From positions 28,965 to 92,964 of the forward strand of contig JAPEVF010000139.1 of assembly GCA_029747585.1 (NCBI GenBank): DNA of 64,000 bases, given 5' to 3'. The position numbers and the translations under genes were made by a program. The stretch is from Pleurotus djamor (Eukaryota > Basidiomycota > Agaricomycetes > Agaricales > Pleurotaceae). A model generated the notes under the pieces. The model searched no databases and was not told where the DNA came from. It saw only the letters and a program-made list of their open reading frames with translations. Shown here one piece after another: positions 1 to 11,745 of this stretch (positions are counted from its first letter, which is position 1; each line of letters starts with the position of its first letter).

Positions 1-899
1 CGCAGCCCTCTCATTGGGGATACCACTTCGCAGTGTCATGGATCATCCAGATGTGTGCTATCCTCATCTTCATCGCGCCCTTTGACCGAACTTCACACTC
101 AGGTACGAGGTGTACTAGTTGATACGTGCAATGACAAGTCGTCGTCGCTTCCGCGGTTATCTCAACCCGAGGATTCTTGTCGATATCTTCAGGCTGTGCC
201 TGGCCTCGTGCTGTCTTCAACGGGAGGCTGCTATTAATACCCATCGCGTATGTCTGCTTTGTCCGATTTCAGACGCTGCATGGATGTCAGGCACTACATG
301 TCTGACACGGCTTTAGTACCGTGATCCTTTGGTGCTTCCTCTTACCGCGCGTGTTGTACCGATGTGCCTTCAACAACAGTGATTGGACAATATAGAAAGG
401 CGGGGACTGAGAATGATCAAGTGAATTGGGCGACTTTCAACATGATGGTCGTGTAATACCCCGGGTTGACTAGGCATGCATGGCCGACTTTGTCCTCTCT
501 AGACACACCTCGCTGTGCATGACATCTGTCCAGATTATCCCGAGCCTCTCTAGGACCGTCGAACATCTACCTTCCGATGTGTCTGATCAACAATTTGGTG
601 CAGAGCACTGAAGTCACTCTGTTTAATAATCTCGGCTCCAGATGTTGTAGGGGAGCGCGAGTACGAGGGCACGGGGAGGGAGGGCACGGGGAACAACCGA
701 GCGGAGAAAGGAGCGGAGTCAAATATTTCGAGCAAAAAGTGTTGTAGAGGAACATTTCAAACTCCGATGGTTTGAGCGATAACAGGGTCTGGGGACGAGA
801 CTATCTGTTTAACATCCACAATCACTATCCTCTTCTTCGCTATAAATCAAAGGTAAATTGGTTTCTCCAGTCTTTAACACCTACCTCTCATTTTGAATT
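1..899. other. Intergenic stretch upstream of the secreted-protein cluster
   Basis: No open frame here has codon use, splice sites or similarity that would support a gene. The right end holds the likely promoter of the first cluster gene. A short G-rich tract lies around 650-710. Confidence 0.5.
841..846 (+). promoter_or_regulatory. TATA box of cluster gene A
   Basis: TATAAA lies 59 bases before the ATG at 900, a usual fungal spacing for a TATA-driven, highly regulated gene. Paralog D has the same hexamer at 7172, 69 bases before its ATG. Confidence 0.5.
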
Positions 900-1818
900 A
901 TGTTTCACTCAATCTTCACCAGTCTCGTCATTAGCTCCATTATCAGTCTCCCCGTTCTAGGAGCATCAGTTGCAGGACGTGAGTACTCTATTGAGCTCGC
1001 GGTCTTGGACGCACTAACCTTTCCCCTTCTAGTGCCCCGCGCTCCTGCTAATGTGCAGTCCATCCGCGTTGGAGATCATATCATACAGACAGTCACTCGA
1101 CCTGTATCTGCCGACCGCCTCGTGTCAAGCAGTCGAGGAACCTCACCTGCAGTCGCTCGTGAGACTACCCTCACCAAGCGCGTGACGAACAACTGCTGCA
1201 CCTTCGGATGTGAGGTCACCTTCCCCTTTCAATACGTCCTCTTACCTTTCCTGTCAGGCCCTACGATCACCTGTACTAACGGCTTGAGTACTTCGCCTGA
1301 CGCGCCTCTGGATGCCGACTGTGTCGCACTTTCCACGGCCCTGCGACAACTTGCTCAAAGCGAGGTAACGAACACATTCCCTTGCACTGTCCCCAATGCG
1401 AGTTGTACGTCTTTGATCTCCTTTTTGGATTGGTTTCCCGTTTATGACTCTACTTGTATAGGCCCGAACTTCACTGTTCCTCCAGGGTTCGAACAGGCGT
1501 ACTTTCTTGGGACATGTCTAGTCGGATTCATCAACTTAAATTCCGCTGGTGGTCCGTCCGAATCATATTGTCATTACCTCATGGTGAGCTCCCCCTACAA
1601 TTCAATCAGGCTGCTGGTCGTCTAAAGTCGTTGAAAAGGCCGGGGTAACGCCGACTCTTTTTGGTACCTGTGTCAACACGCAACTGAAGACCGGAGGCTT
1701 CTGCTTACAATCCAACCCCGGATTCGCTTATGCTCTTGAGTGAGTGACCGTGAACTGAAACCACTAACGTCCGAGTTTAACCATTTTTGGTACCAGAGTT
1801 CGTCACGTCGATGTTTAA
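900..1818 (+). CDS. Secreted Cys-rich protein, tandem paralog A
   Basis: Six exons fit the sequence: 900-978, 1033-1209, 1258-1404, 1462-1583, 1639-1739 and 1797-1818, giving 215 aa with every junction in frame. The protein has an N-terminal signal peptide of about 22 residues, a propeptide of about 65 residues, and a Lys-Arg pair (TLTKR) that looks like a Kex2 site. The mature domain has 11 cysteines (motifs NNCC, FGC, DADC, FPC, LGTC, YCHYL, GFCLQ). The fourth intron uses AAAAG as its acceptor; other choices run into a stop. Function is unknown to me: the family is recognisable only through its three neighbours. Secretion and processing are inferred from the sequence, not shown. Confidence 0.8.
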
Positions 1819-4030
1819 ACCGGGCTAGTTATGGGCTAGTGACACATTGCCTACGTAACTCAGCTCCTTGAGAGTTCCGAAACGCCAATTTCATTTTTGA
1901 ACCCGTATCTCGAGATGAAACCGATGTCCATGTCAAAGGATAAACTTAGTACCAGCGGGTCGAGTGTTATATAGGTATGTGGGTGCCTCAGGGTTGAACC
2001 AAGAAGTAAATTAAGTGGCTGACCTAAAGTTCGTGATCTGCGGTGGGAATTCTGGCGCCCGTAAATGGCCTGGTACTGGTACACTGCGACTCGTGTGGTT
2101 CCATGAATGATGTTAACGTTAACATCACCTGCTTGCTCTGTCGATCTCTTACCCAGTCCGCTCTGGGTGCGCCAATGCGTACCTGTCCTTATGGTGTTCT
2201 TCCAGATGTTCCGCACCGCGGATATATCTATCCTTGGCGTGGAGGTACCATCAAGGCCGCCTTCTGCACAGTGGATAGGCACGCCTACGGGGAACTGACG
2301 GACAAGCCGAGCATAACATAACGCGACAAGACCAGGCCACTACGGTAAAACGATACATCAAATAGTGTACTTACCATAGATAGAGGATACATCATTCATT
2401 GTAGTCCACAGTGAACGTTGAGTGATGTATCCCTCGCGAGGCAGGTGATATATCCACAGTACCACCATGCTTCGCAAACTCAGCTTGACAGGTGCCGCAT
2501 TGCAGTGGCTGCCTTCGATGCTTCGAAAGGTGCAGTGTAGTAGGGATCCAGATTGATGATCCCGATGGAAGGACAGTTCCTTCAAAGAACCAAATGATCT
2601 ACTGCGAAACAGTCAGACATAGGAAAACAAATCATACGAAATGATACACTATTTCAATGGTCCTCCCTCGCTTCCGTGGGTGCTATATGAGTGACTTGAG
2701 GGGCCGGGAACCTCAGCGGGAGGAATAAGTGACCTCGGGCTTTGAATTTTGACCCCTGGGAGCTCCTGGGGATAACATCCTTTTATTTTTCAGAATAAAA
2801 GCGACAGGCCGACGGTTAATAGCTTGGTATCATTAGTTAAGGGTAATACGGGATGATCCATCTCGAAATCGAGACATTTGGAAGCAAGGAACATACCTTT
2901 ATAATTCGCCCCGTATTTGAGCCCCTATTCATTCAGATATGTTTTTTTTTTGGTTTCGCGCTCGCCTCCACTCAACCGGGGGATGTATCAATCCAAAAGA
3001 TGTTTTAAATGTCCAAGTTTCCATCTCAAATGTCTTCTGTGAGCTGCCCAATGTATCAAGTCTTGTTACCAACTCCAAGCGACAGGTATGTGAGTTACGC
3101 ACTAAAGTTCTCAAAGCGTCCTTTCTGACCTTTAATCCCTTCGTCTGACCTTTATTCATTCCCGCGGAACCAGGCCGTTCCGCAGCCTCAAAACTACTTT
3201 TTCACTCTACTTGTACTTGTACTCGAAGATTCCGATACTCGGTTTCCGCTCGGAGGCCCTGGTGGTTGATTCCGAGAGCTGAATATGTTTGATTCCGTCG
3301 GGCGCTTCACGGCGCTTCGTGGCTGATGGGCGTGTAGTCACGATATCATTGGTCACCAATTGGTCACTCAACTTGATCCAACTCCACTGGCAGCCAATAT
3401 AAAACATCTCAGCACATTTAAGAGTATGCCATCTGTTATACACCGTCAATAGAGAATCTGAGGATTGAACTGCGAGAAGCCAACCAGCGCCTGCGATTTC
3501 AAAAACTCGGGATGACAGGAAGGGATGAACGTTCACGTTCAACGTTAAATGTCGAGGTCGAGCGACACTGGGAAATGGCCAGCGGCGTGGAGGGAGATTC
3601 ACGTCTAGTGCGTATCAACTTTTTCTTGTTTTTCTATTTTAGGATTCCTAAATTAAGAAGGGAAGCAACGACGCTGCTGCGACCGTGATCAAAACAAACA
3701 ACGAAACGAAGGCAAGATTGGCTCAAGGCGATTCATGATCAGGAATGGATTTTGAGCATCCATTTTGAAAGAAGGGAATGCATGAGGAACCACGAGTGCC
3801 GAACAGCTGCCAGAGGTTTTCTATTCAAGTTCATTAGGTAACACGTTACAATGGGTTGATGTATCCTCATACTGTGGTAAGTACAGTATTTGATGTATCC
3901 GATCACCAGGGTCTGGTGACAAGACTTTCCTAACTGAATTGCGAATGAAGGGGATTTAAAGTCAAGAACACATCGAGGGTCGAGCTGCAAGATCCCACTG
4001 ATATTGAGTCTTCCCAGATTTTACACACTC
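1819..4030. other. 2.2-kb spacer between paralogs A and B
   Basis: No gene is supported. The spacer holds several copies of a GATACATC/GATGTATC-type motif, including an inverted pair around 2380-2430 and two more copies at about 3858 and 3890. The long spacer compared with those of 0.65-0.75 kb between the other paralogs may reflect an old insertion. Confidence 0.5.
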
Positions 4031-4960
4031 ATGTTCGTTTCAGCTTCTATCAAGTCCCTCGTCATCATCGCGCTTTCAGCGACTCAAGTACTCGCCATCG
4101 CCACTGGTGGTAAGCCATGTCCAGCCAGCCGCGGTATCATTTCCCACTGACGTTCTTCCTCCTACCCAGTTAGCGAGGAAAGCATTCGCGTTGGGGAGCA
4201 TGTTATCACTGTCACCACATCTCCGATTTCCGCTTCCCGAGCGAGTTCGTTCAATAAAGGTGTCTCTCGAGCTGCCACGTCGCTCATCAAACGAGTTACG
4301 AACAATGCTTGCGAATTCGGGTGTCAGTACTCCTTTCACTTAATCGCTTAGCCACCTTCGCATCAACTCATCAGTCACTCATCTCCACAGGCAGTCTCAC
4401 CTGTGTCAATGGTTTGAGCACGTCTCCAGATCCTCCCTTGTCAGCCGATTGTACTGCTCTCAGGACAGCGGTGCAACAACTAGCGGCGAGCGAAGTGAAG
4501 CCTACCAACCCATTCCCCTGCGCGTTCCCGAGCCAGCCAACATGTACGCCCATCTTTCCTTTTTCTGCTATGTACCATCACCCTCGCTTGATGCTAACCG
4601 AGCAGATCACTAGGTCCTAGCTTCACAGTACAACCTCAGTTCGAGCGAGCTTACTCGCTTGGTACCTGTTTGGTTGGATTTATAAATTTGAACTCACTTG
4701 GTGGAGATTCGCTTTCCTATTGCAACTACTTGATAGTGAGCTTCAATTCAACTTCGACTCACTTAGAAAATTCATCAAATTTACTAGGCCGGCAGTATGA
4801 ACAGTCTCTATAACGGCTGTATTGGAAATCAGATGACGACAGGCGCCCTTTGCCTACAAACACTTCAGACCAATATGTTCTACGCAATAGAGTAAGTCGG
4901 AAGCATCGCTGACTAATTCTTCTATGCTCACTCCCTATGAATAGACTCCGTCATGTCTGA
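4031..4960 (+). CDS. Secreted Cys-rich protein, tandem paralog B
   Basis: Exons 4031-4109, 4170-4322, 4391-4543, 4614-4735, 4788-4891 and 4945-4960 give 208 aa. Intron positions and phases match paralog A exactly; exon 1 is 79 nt and exon 4 is 122 nt in both. A hydrophobic signal peptide is followed by a propeptide with the IRVGEH motif shared by the family, a Lys-Arg site (SLIKR) and a 10-cysteine domain. The first cysteine of the NNCC pair in A is Ala here, so 10 is the conserved number. The protein ends in LRHV. All splice sites are canonical and no damage is visible. Confidence 0.8.
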
Positions 4961-5606
4961 ACAAATGACTCAGAGGAGCTTGAAGTCGGTCTTAAGTATC
5001 TGTTTGATCTAGCCTGGAACTGAGTTACTAGTACCTGTACATCACTGTGCCACCACAGGGTTTCTCTCTTGCTTAAAAGTTCAGGAGTCATGTATCATCC
5101 CTGCTTACGACTCTACGTACTTCAATAGCGGTGTAAAACTTTCCGTGAGTAGCACCGCTGAGCAGGATTTCCCGAAGTTCCTTTGGCCCCTCGCCTTTCC
5201 CCTTTATCTCCTCATCTAAACGGTGCCTCAGTCTCAGGCGGGGTAAGGACATCTGACCAGTGGACTGACTAGTACATCGCTTACGACCCATGATGACTGT
5301 CACAGCTCCTTCTTCGACGGACGTTGTGTGTTCCTAGCCTTGTGCTTTGCTCCTTCGAGTATATTTTTCACTGTCACACTCAAAGCTCTCTCTAAGGAAT
5401 GTGGAGGAACCAACAGTCCTTTGTCATTTCGGATGGCTGCAACGAGGAAATCAGACCTCAACTGATGAAGATCCACGAGAGTACAAGGTCGCAGAACATG
5501 TCTCTTCCGATAGGTCGCAGACGATCATTACATGGTCAACAAACCATTTAAGGCAGACCGGTACACGTAAAGGCTTTGAGTCCCCACTCGACTTGTCTCC
5601 TCTGAT
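4961..5606. other. Spacer between paralogs B and C
   Basis: No gene is seen. One copy of the ATGTATC motif lies near 5091. An AT-rich TATATTTT at about 5360 is a weak candidate for a core promoter. Confidence 0.4.
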
Positions 5607-6502
5607 ATGTTGTTCATCAGACTTTCCCAGATTTGTATGATTGTGTTCGCAGGTACTCAAGTGCTAGGGATCGCAACTGGGTGTCAGTATAAGTATCCTC
5701 ATCAGTCACAGGTTTATAATCCTTCTGATCATCCTCGAAACAGCCTCTGCGGAGACCATTCGTGTCGGGGAACACATCATTAGCGTAATAACGTCCCCAA
5801 TATCAGCTACGAGAGCCAAGTCGCTCGCGAAGAGCTCTGCTCAAGTCACCAGACACGAGACTTCGCTCGCGAAGAGGCTGACAACAAATGCTTGCGAATT
5901 CGGATGTACGTACAGTTTACCGGAACTTTAGCACCGCTGCCACCGATGTCGATGAGGGACTCCTCTAACCCTTTCCCACAGGCAGTCTGGCTTGTGCAAA
6001 TGAACTAAGCACCTCACCAGACCCGCCGACATCGGAAGATTGTACTGCACTCAGAGCTGCAGTCTTGCAGCTTGCGTTGAGCGAAGTGAAGAGCACCAAC
6101 CCGTTCCCGTGTTCAGTACCCAACCAAGCATCCTGTAAGTAGGCATTGATCACCGTTCAGTGGCTGGCTTGTTCCAACCAACTACTACATCAGGCCCAAG
6201 CTTTACCATAGCTCCCCAGTTTGAGCGGGCCTACTTTCTTGGTACCTGCCTCGTAGGCTTCATCAACTTGAACCCAGTCGGCGGAGCTTCCGAGTCTTTC
6301 TGTAACTTTCTCATCGTAACTATTTCTCTGCCATTCATGGTCATTCATGCACTCACGCAAAGCTATTCAGGCTGGAACCATGAACAGCCTGTTCAATGCT
6401 TGTATTGGAAATCAAATGGCGACAGGATCTTTGTGCCTCCAAACTCAGCAATCTAATACGTTCTACGCACTGGAGGAAGTCGAAACGCAATTATCATCAT
6501 GA
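5607..6502 (+). CDS. Secreted Cys-rich protein, tandem paralog C (altered 3' end)
   Basis: Exons 5607-5682, 5744-5905, 5982-6134, 6194-6315 and 6371-6502 fit. The start is the ATG that gives a signal-peptide-like N-terminus ending LGIATG, as in paralog B. The Lys-Arg site (SLAKR) and the ten cysteines are kept. The fifth intron has lost its donor: the GTAAGT of paralog B is GGAAGT here. If it is not spliced, the frame reads through to TGA at 6500-6502 and gives a new tail of about eleven residues instead of LRHIDV; the old last exon is still recognisable at about 6530-6550. Whether another donor is used cannot be told from sequence. Confidence 0.7.
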
Positions 6503-7240
6503 AAGCAATGCTCAATGACTGACTACAGGCTCCGTCACATCGACGTGTAAGAGGCTGGGACAAAAACAAGATAGAGTAGAGTAACTAAATGTGTTGTTGT
6601 CTCGCACTCAAAGATGATCGCGCGTTGTAGGCTCCTAGAGTATTCGCCCCTGTACTTACTTAGGAGGTGGCATTGCTCGTTTTCTCCGCCCTTACTTGCC
6701 TTCAGCCTGCCTTCAACCTCAACAGTCAAGTTTACCACAGACTCTTCCCGGTAACAATTATGCTTGCTATCTATGGAAGCTGGACTTATATCTCAATGGC
6801 GCTATCCATCTTGCGATCCGACGTGCACTGTGCCCTGGTGTTATTTTGCTTTCCAGAATGTGTCAAAGTGACATCCTCTTGTGCTGATTAGACTCACTAT
6901 CGGAACCAGGAAGTCTACTTCGATGGCAAGATGTGCCTTTTCATGTGGCCGGGACGACACTCGAACCCTCATGGCAACTCGATTTCTCCATCAGCTCAAG
7001 CGGTTTTGACACATTTTGCTCGTAGCCGCTCTCAATGGCTTCGACGAAGCATCCAAGCAAATTCTCCGCGTGATCGAGGGCAAGTTCAATTGAATCGAAC
7101 TGTCTCTGGGCATCTTGCGTACTGCGGCGAGGCTTTCTTCGGAACAAAGCTTTCCGTCTGCTATTCATCTTTATAAACGAACTGCTTTCCATCTCGGACA
7201 GTCGTCAAGTATACGCCTCAATCTACCGTACCTCTCAGAA
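6503..7240. other. Spacer between paralogs C and D
   Basis: It holds the unused last exon of paralog C (about 6530-6550) and the promoter of paralog D. No further gene is supported. Confidence 0.45.
7172..7177 (+). promoter_or_regulatory. TATA box of cluster gene D
   Basis: TATAAA lies 69 bases before the ATG at 7241, comparable to the spacing in paralog A. Confidence 0.45.
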
Positions 7241-8146
7241 ATGATTTTCTCGCTCGTGGCGGTCCTCGCGCTCGTGTCGGCACGCGCCATTGGCGCAGCT
7301 ACTGGTAGTAAGGTCACTTCGGTTCCGTATTCAGACTCTCCTCGCTCAACATCATGGCATATTATAGCAAATGTGCAGTCGCTTCGTGTTGGTGAAACGG
7401 TCATCAACTTCGAGACGGCCCCAGTTCCTGCCTCGCGCATTAGCCTTTACACTAACGGCGTCTCTCCCGCGAAGATCCCGGAAACATCCCTCACTAAACG
7501 TGCTACCACCAACTGTTGTCAATATGGATGTACGTCCATATACTTTTTTAAGCTGCAAAGCTCGCATAAACTCTCTTGTAGGCTCCATCACCTGTGCTGA
7601 TGGCCTCAACACCTCGCCCGATCCTCCCATCCTGGATGATTGCCTCGTTTTGAGGACGGCCTTACAGCAGCTTGCTCAAAGCGAAGTAACTGGCACATAT
7701 CCTTGCCATTACTATGGTGCCTCAGATTGTAAGAGATATGACTCGTGCTGTTATACGTGCTCACTTTAGAGTATGTCGCTAGGCCCAAGCTTCACTATAC
7801 CTCCCCAGTACGAACGTGCATACTGGGTCGGTACTTGTCGGTTAAGCTACGTCAATTTAAATCCGATTGGCGGTTTCGACGCAAGTTTCTGTCATTATTT
7901 GATGGTGCGTTCATGAATACTTGGTCGCTTCCTGGTATAGCCACTCATCGAGGATTGGGGAATAGGCTGGGACAATGCTGTCAGTTTACAATCGCTGCAT
8001 CGGTGCTGTACCGGGAACAACTGCAGGCCTCTGTCTCCAGACACTCGAAACCAACGCGTACTACGCTCTGGTGTATGTCTTGACTATGCTTATCGCCAGA
8101 AATCCAGAGCTGACATATATCCAGTCTTCGTCACGTTGATACCTAA
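7241..8146 (+). CDS. Secreted Cys-rich protein, tandem paralog D
   Basis: Exons 7241-7307, 7368-7529, 7582-7728, 7783-7904, 7966-8072 and 8125-8146 give 208 aa in frame. The signal peptide is strongly hydrophobic (MIFSLVAVLALVSARA). The propeptide keeps the LRVGE motif and ends with a Lys-Arg site (SLTKR). The mature part has 11 cysteines, with a CC pair as in A. It is the most divergent member: the GTCLVGFINLN motif of the others is GTCRLSYVNLN. The protein ends LRHVDT. All splice sites are canonical. Confidence 0.78.
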
Positions 8147-9207
8147 AAGGCTCTCCATCTTCTTGGTTTGGCGAGCGAGACCATCGAAGGTTGATTGCTG
8201 TCATTTCCCTAACTTCAACTTGGAATGAATAAACTCCCATGAGTACTAGTAGACACAGCCCAGAGGTCATCCTTGGCCACTTCGAAAGCATTCTTCTCAT
8301 CTCGGACTCGGTCCCACTGACTGTTAGCTTATCCCGTCATTTGCACCTCTTCATCTACTTATTCGCTCCAACAGTCCAGTAACCAACCCATCGACACCTT
8401 ACTCTTCATGGAGAACAGAGATTCCTCTAAGTCAGACTGTGTTCATTTGTTGGCACGCCACTGGCTTATGCATGCGTGACTTAGTGGAAAGGCTAGTGCG
8501 CTCTCGGAAAAGGATGTTCATGTCGACCGCTCAACCTCCGTTGCACACTTATTGAATCTGCTACCTGGTTTCGCCAGGCTATCTGGACGTTTTGATATAT
8601 CAAAGTGGGGTAGTTACCCTTCATGAGTGATACATCGTTGGGGGTAACTACCGTAGAGCTCGAAGATGATATATCATGATATATCACGTCAAACTGGACT
8701 TACCCCTTCTAGATTCCGGTACGCTGGTGGACGTAAAGCCTCGGAAGCCGAAAGAATCGGGTGGGTGGGTACGACAGGGCTCGCAAATTATGTAAATTGA
8801 TGACAGTATGTCGAGCTTCGATCTGACTTCTGCCAAATATGTTGGAAAACATATAAACATTGCTGACCTGTGGGGAACATCCGAGCCCAGCCAAGCCCCT
8901 TGAGCTGTTTGTTTACGCTAGCAATCGCGTAGAGAGCATCGACCGTGGCGCAGGGACAGCCAGATGTGGCGCCGTGATACTATGATTAGCTGTCCACAGA
9001 TAGTGACTGAAACTGGGTTGGCCAGTGAGATCCGGATCGAGGGAAGAGAAATGTAATGGATGGGTTGATGCACCAAGGTCAAGGCAGCGCTGAGGCTTGG
9101 GTTGGGTGTTGGTGAGACGAGTGAGAGGCTGCTGCAAATGCAATATTCGTGAGACGAACCGAGACGGCCTTCAATGTCACTTGTGAGTTGAGTGGTACTT
9201 TGCCGGC
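8147..9207. other. Spacer between the cluster and the first LTR
   Basis: No gene is supported. A compact foldback with GATATATC-type motifs lies at about 8590-8695 (listed separately). The rest is unremarkable. Confidence 0.45.
8590..8697. repeat. Small foldback with GATRTATC motifs
   Basis: GGTAGTTACCC near 8610 and GGGTAACTACC near 8642 are inverted copies separated by about 20 bases. They are flanked by GATATATC on both sides and a GATACATC in the loop. The same octamers recur in the A-B spacer. It may be a degenerate MITE or a protein-binding palindrome. Confidence 0.45.
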
Positions 9208-9978
9208 TGTAAGGGCAACTCCAAGAGGGGCTCAGGGGAACTCCTAGGTGGAGGGAATCCGAAGTATATTAGTCATAGCCAGGAATAGCTAAGTACCTAC
9301 TCACCTAGGTGGAGGGAATCCGAAGAGAAAAGGCTAAGGATTCCCACCCACCTAGGGCGGCTCTATATACTAACTATGGACAGTACATAATAATTATAAG
9401 TAATGTGTAAGGTAACATGTGTTCTACAGCAATGCTGTAGAGCACACAATAGCACCGAATCCCGAGTGAACGGCGTTCGTACGGGATTCGACTTGTAACG
9501 AACGAATGAAGAAANGGAAAGTGAGAAAGAGGGAACNAGAGAGGAAGGGAAAGGAGTGAGGGATTGGTGAATCCCGAAATGACGAATACAGCGGGGTTCG
9601 GGATTCGTCCGGGATTCGACATGTGTACAAATATACAAATGTACAAGTCCAAAGGGTGGCGAGGTTCGACCGGGGTTCGAGGTTGGCAACTTNGTGATGG
9701 GCATATCTCCTGGGGCGTTGTAGATTAAGGAAAGCCCTTGCAGGAGGATAATAGTATAGGTGTATACTACCTCCTGCAACCTTCAGAAGATTGATACGGT
9801 CACTTATGGAAGTGGGGTTGGGCGACGAAGGATGGTGATGGGAGCGCGCGTGGTGCGAATGGCATTCGCACCGGGATTCGGGATTCGACCGGGATTCGTG
9901 ACAGCGATGGTGGGTGGAGAAACCTGTAGGGAGGTGGAAACAGAGGGGTTAGGGGTTGGAATTGAGTGTCCCCTTACA
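9208..9978 (-). mobile_element. Solo LTR (LTR A) of the gypsy chromovirus
   Basis: About 771 bp starting TGTAAGGG and ending CCCTTACA, nearly identical to the LTRs at 10977 and 16933. No internal retroelement sequence adjoins it, so it is a solo LTR, normally made by recombination between the two LTRs of one copy. The 5 bases on each side (CCGGC, CTGAC) do not match, so no target duplication remains. It contains repeated CGGGATTCG and one AACGGCGTTCG, motifs spread through the whole element. Confidence 0.85.
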
Positions 9979-10617
9979 CTGACTAGAGAGTGCGGCGAAC
10001 AAGCTCAGTGTCAACACTACACAAAAGAGCAGTGTCTGCTCACACACGCGCTGATCTCGGAAGAACAAGAGAGTCGAGTTGGAGTAGAGGTGGGCGTAGC
10101 GAGTGACTGAAATTTCAACGATTGTGTTCCTTCTGGATTATGTAATCGACTTGTTTCGGCTATTGTGCGCCCGACCTTCCCGATTCCTCTGGCGCGCGCC
10201 TAATGGCGTTGAATATTCAATCGATTTTGACGCTCGACCGTGGGATGAACACAATCACTGCCCCTCTAGCTCCTGGTGGCCTCCATCAACCCCGTCTCAT
10301 GCTTACACCCGCTCGCCTCGCTCCTCACAAGAAAACATTCCTGGTTTATTATTGAGTAATCCTACGCTCTTGCAATGCCGCTGACCGAGCAAATAATGTC
10401 GATTGCCACTTGATAACTTTACAGGTAGGGGGAATTACTTAGGGACCCTAAGGGGTCAGGAGTCGATGCAGATGTTTGTCACATGACTGGAATGAATGGC
10501 TTAAATATCGCATCGCTCTCACTGAGCACTTCCTTCAACCCACCTAGCTCCCAAGCATTTCGATTCCATATTCGCACCATCAAGGAATTAAACTCACTGT
10601 ACATCACCACCAGCACT
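9979..10617. other. Host sequence between solo LTR and truncated gene
   Basis: Likely the promoter and 5' region of the gene fragment that starts at 10618. No independent gene is supported. Confidence 0.35.
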
Positions 10618-10976
10618 ATGCCAACACACGCAAACCAGCACGGAGGAACCCACCACGCCGGGTGCGACGAGTGCAAGAGGAGTAGGGCAGCTCAGCAGGG
10701 TGCCACTACCAAAGCAAATTCAAGAGCTGAGATTTTCAAAGTTGAGGTTGAGAGATGGCTGTTGGGTGTTGAGACGGAAATCAAGATGCCATGGCCTCAG
10801 GAAGAGCCCCAGGTGTCCGGTCGCCGTCGCAAATTGTCAACGGGAGACAGGGTCAGGCACCATCTCGAGGCTGTCAAGCCGTACGTGGTCCAGGTTACTA
10901 AGGAACGCGACACGCTCAAAACCTCGAATGATGGGCTAAAGAAGAAGGTTAAGGAAAACAAGGTGTTGTTGGGTCA
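10618..10976 (+). pseudogene. Host gene fragment cut by an LTR
   Basis: An open frame of about 120 codons starts at MPTHANQHGG. It has a His/Cys patch (HHAGCDECKRSR) and a basic, probably coiled-coil C-terminal half (a KERDTLK...LKKKVKENK region). The frame enters LTR B at 10977 and stops a few codons inside it, so the native 3' part is missing. I do not recognise the protein. An upstream in-frame ATG exists at 10483, but the downstream ATG begins the part with protein-like composition. Confidence 0.45.
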
Positions 10977-11745
10977 TGTAAGGGCAACTCCGAGAGGGGC
11001 TCAGGGGAACTCCTAGGTGGAGGGAATCCGAAGTATATTAGTAATAGCTAGGAATAGCTAAGTACCTACTCACCTAGGTGGAGGGAATCCGAAGAGAAAA
11101 GGCTAAGGATTCCCACCCACCTAGGGCGGCTCTATATACTAACTATGGACAGTACCTAATAATTATAAGTAAGATGTAAAGTAACATGTGTTCTACAGCA
11201 ATGCTGTAGAGTGCACAATAGCACCGAATCCCGAGTGAACGGCGTTCGTACGGGATTCGACTTGTAACAAACGAATGAAGAAAAGGAAAGTGAGAAAGAG
11301 AGAAAAGAGAGAAAGGAAAAGAGTGAGGGATTGGCGAATCCCGAAATGACGAATGCAGTGGGGTTCGGGATTCGTCCGGGATTCGACATGTGTACAAATA
11401 TACAAATGTACAAGTCCAAAGGGTGGCGAGGTTCGACCGGGGTTCGAGGTTGGCAACTTGTGATGGGCGTAGCTCATGGGGCGTTGTAGATTAAGGAAAG
11501 CCCTTGCAGGAGAATAATAGTATAGGTGTATACTACCTCCTGCAACACTCAGAAGATTGTTACGGTCACTTATGGAAGTGGGGTTGGGCGACGAAGGATG
11601 GTGATGGGAGCGCGCGGGGTGCGAACGGCATTCGCACCGGGATTCGGGATTCGACCGGGATTCGTGACAGCGATGGTGGGCGGAGAGACCTGTAAGGAGG
11701 TGGAAACAGAGGGGCTAGGGGTTGGAANTTGAGTGTCCCCTTACA
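10977..11745 (-). repeat. LTR B (3' LTR of copy 1)
   Basis: 769 bp, TGTAAGGG...CCCTTACA. It is preceded, in element orientation, by a C/T-rich stretch on the + strand at 11746-11761 that is the polypurine tract. It truncates the host gene fragment at 10976. Confidence 0.88.

Noticed and set aside
9208..11745. LTR A and LTR B as ends of one element
   Set aside because: The sequence between them holds no Gag-Pol and reads as a host gene fragment. LTR B is proven the 3' LTR of copy 1 by the adjoining polypurine tract.
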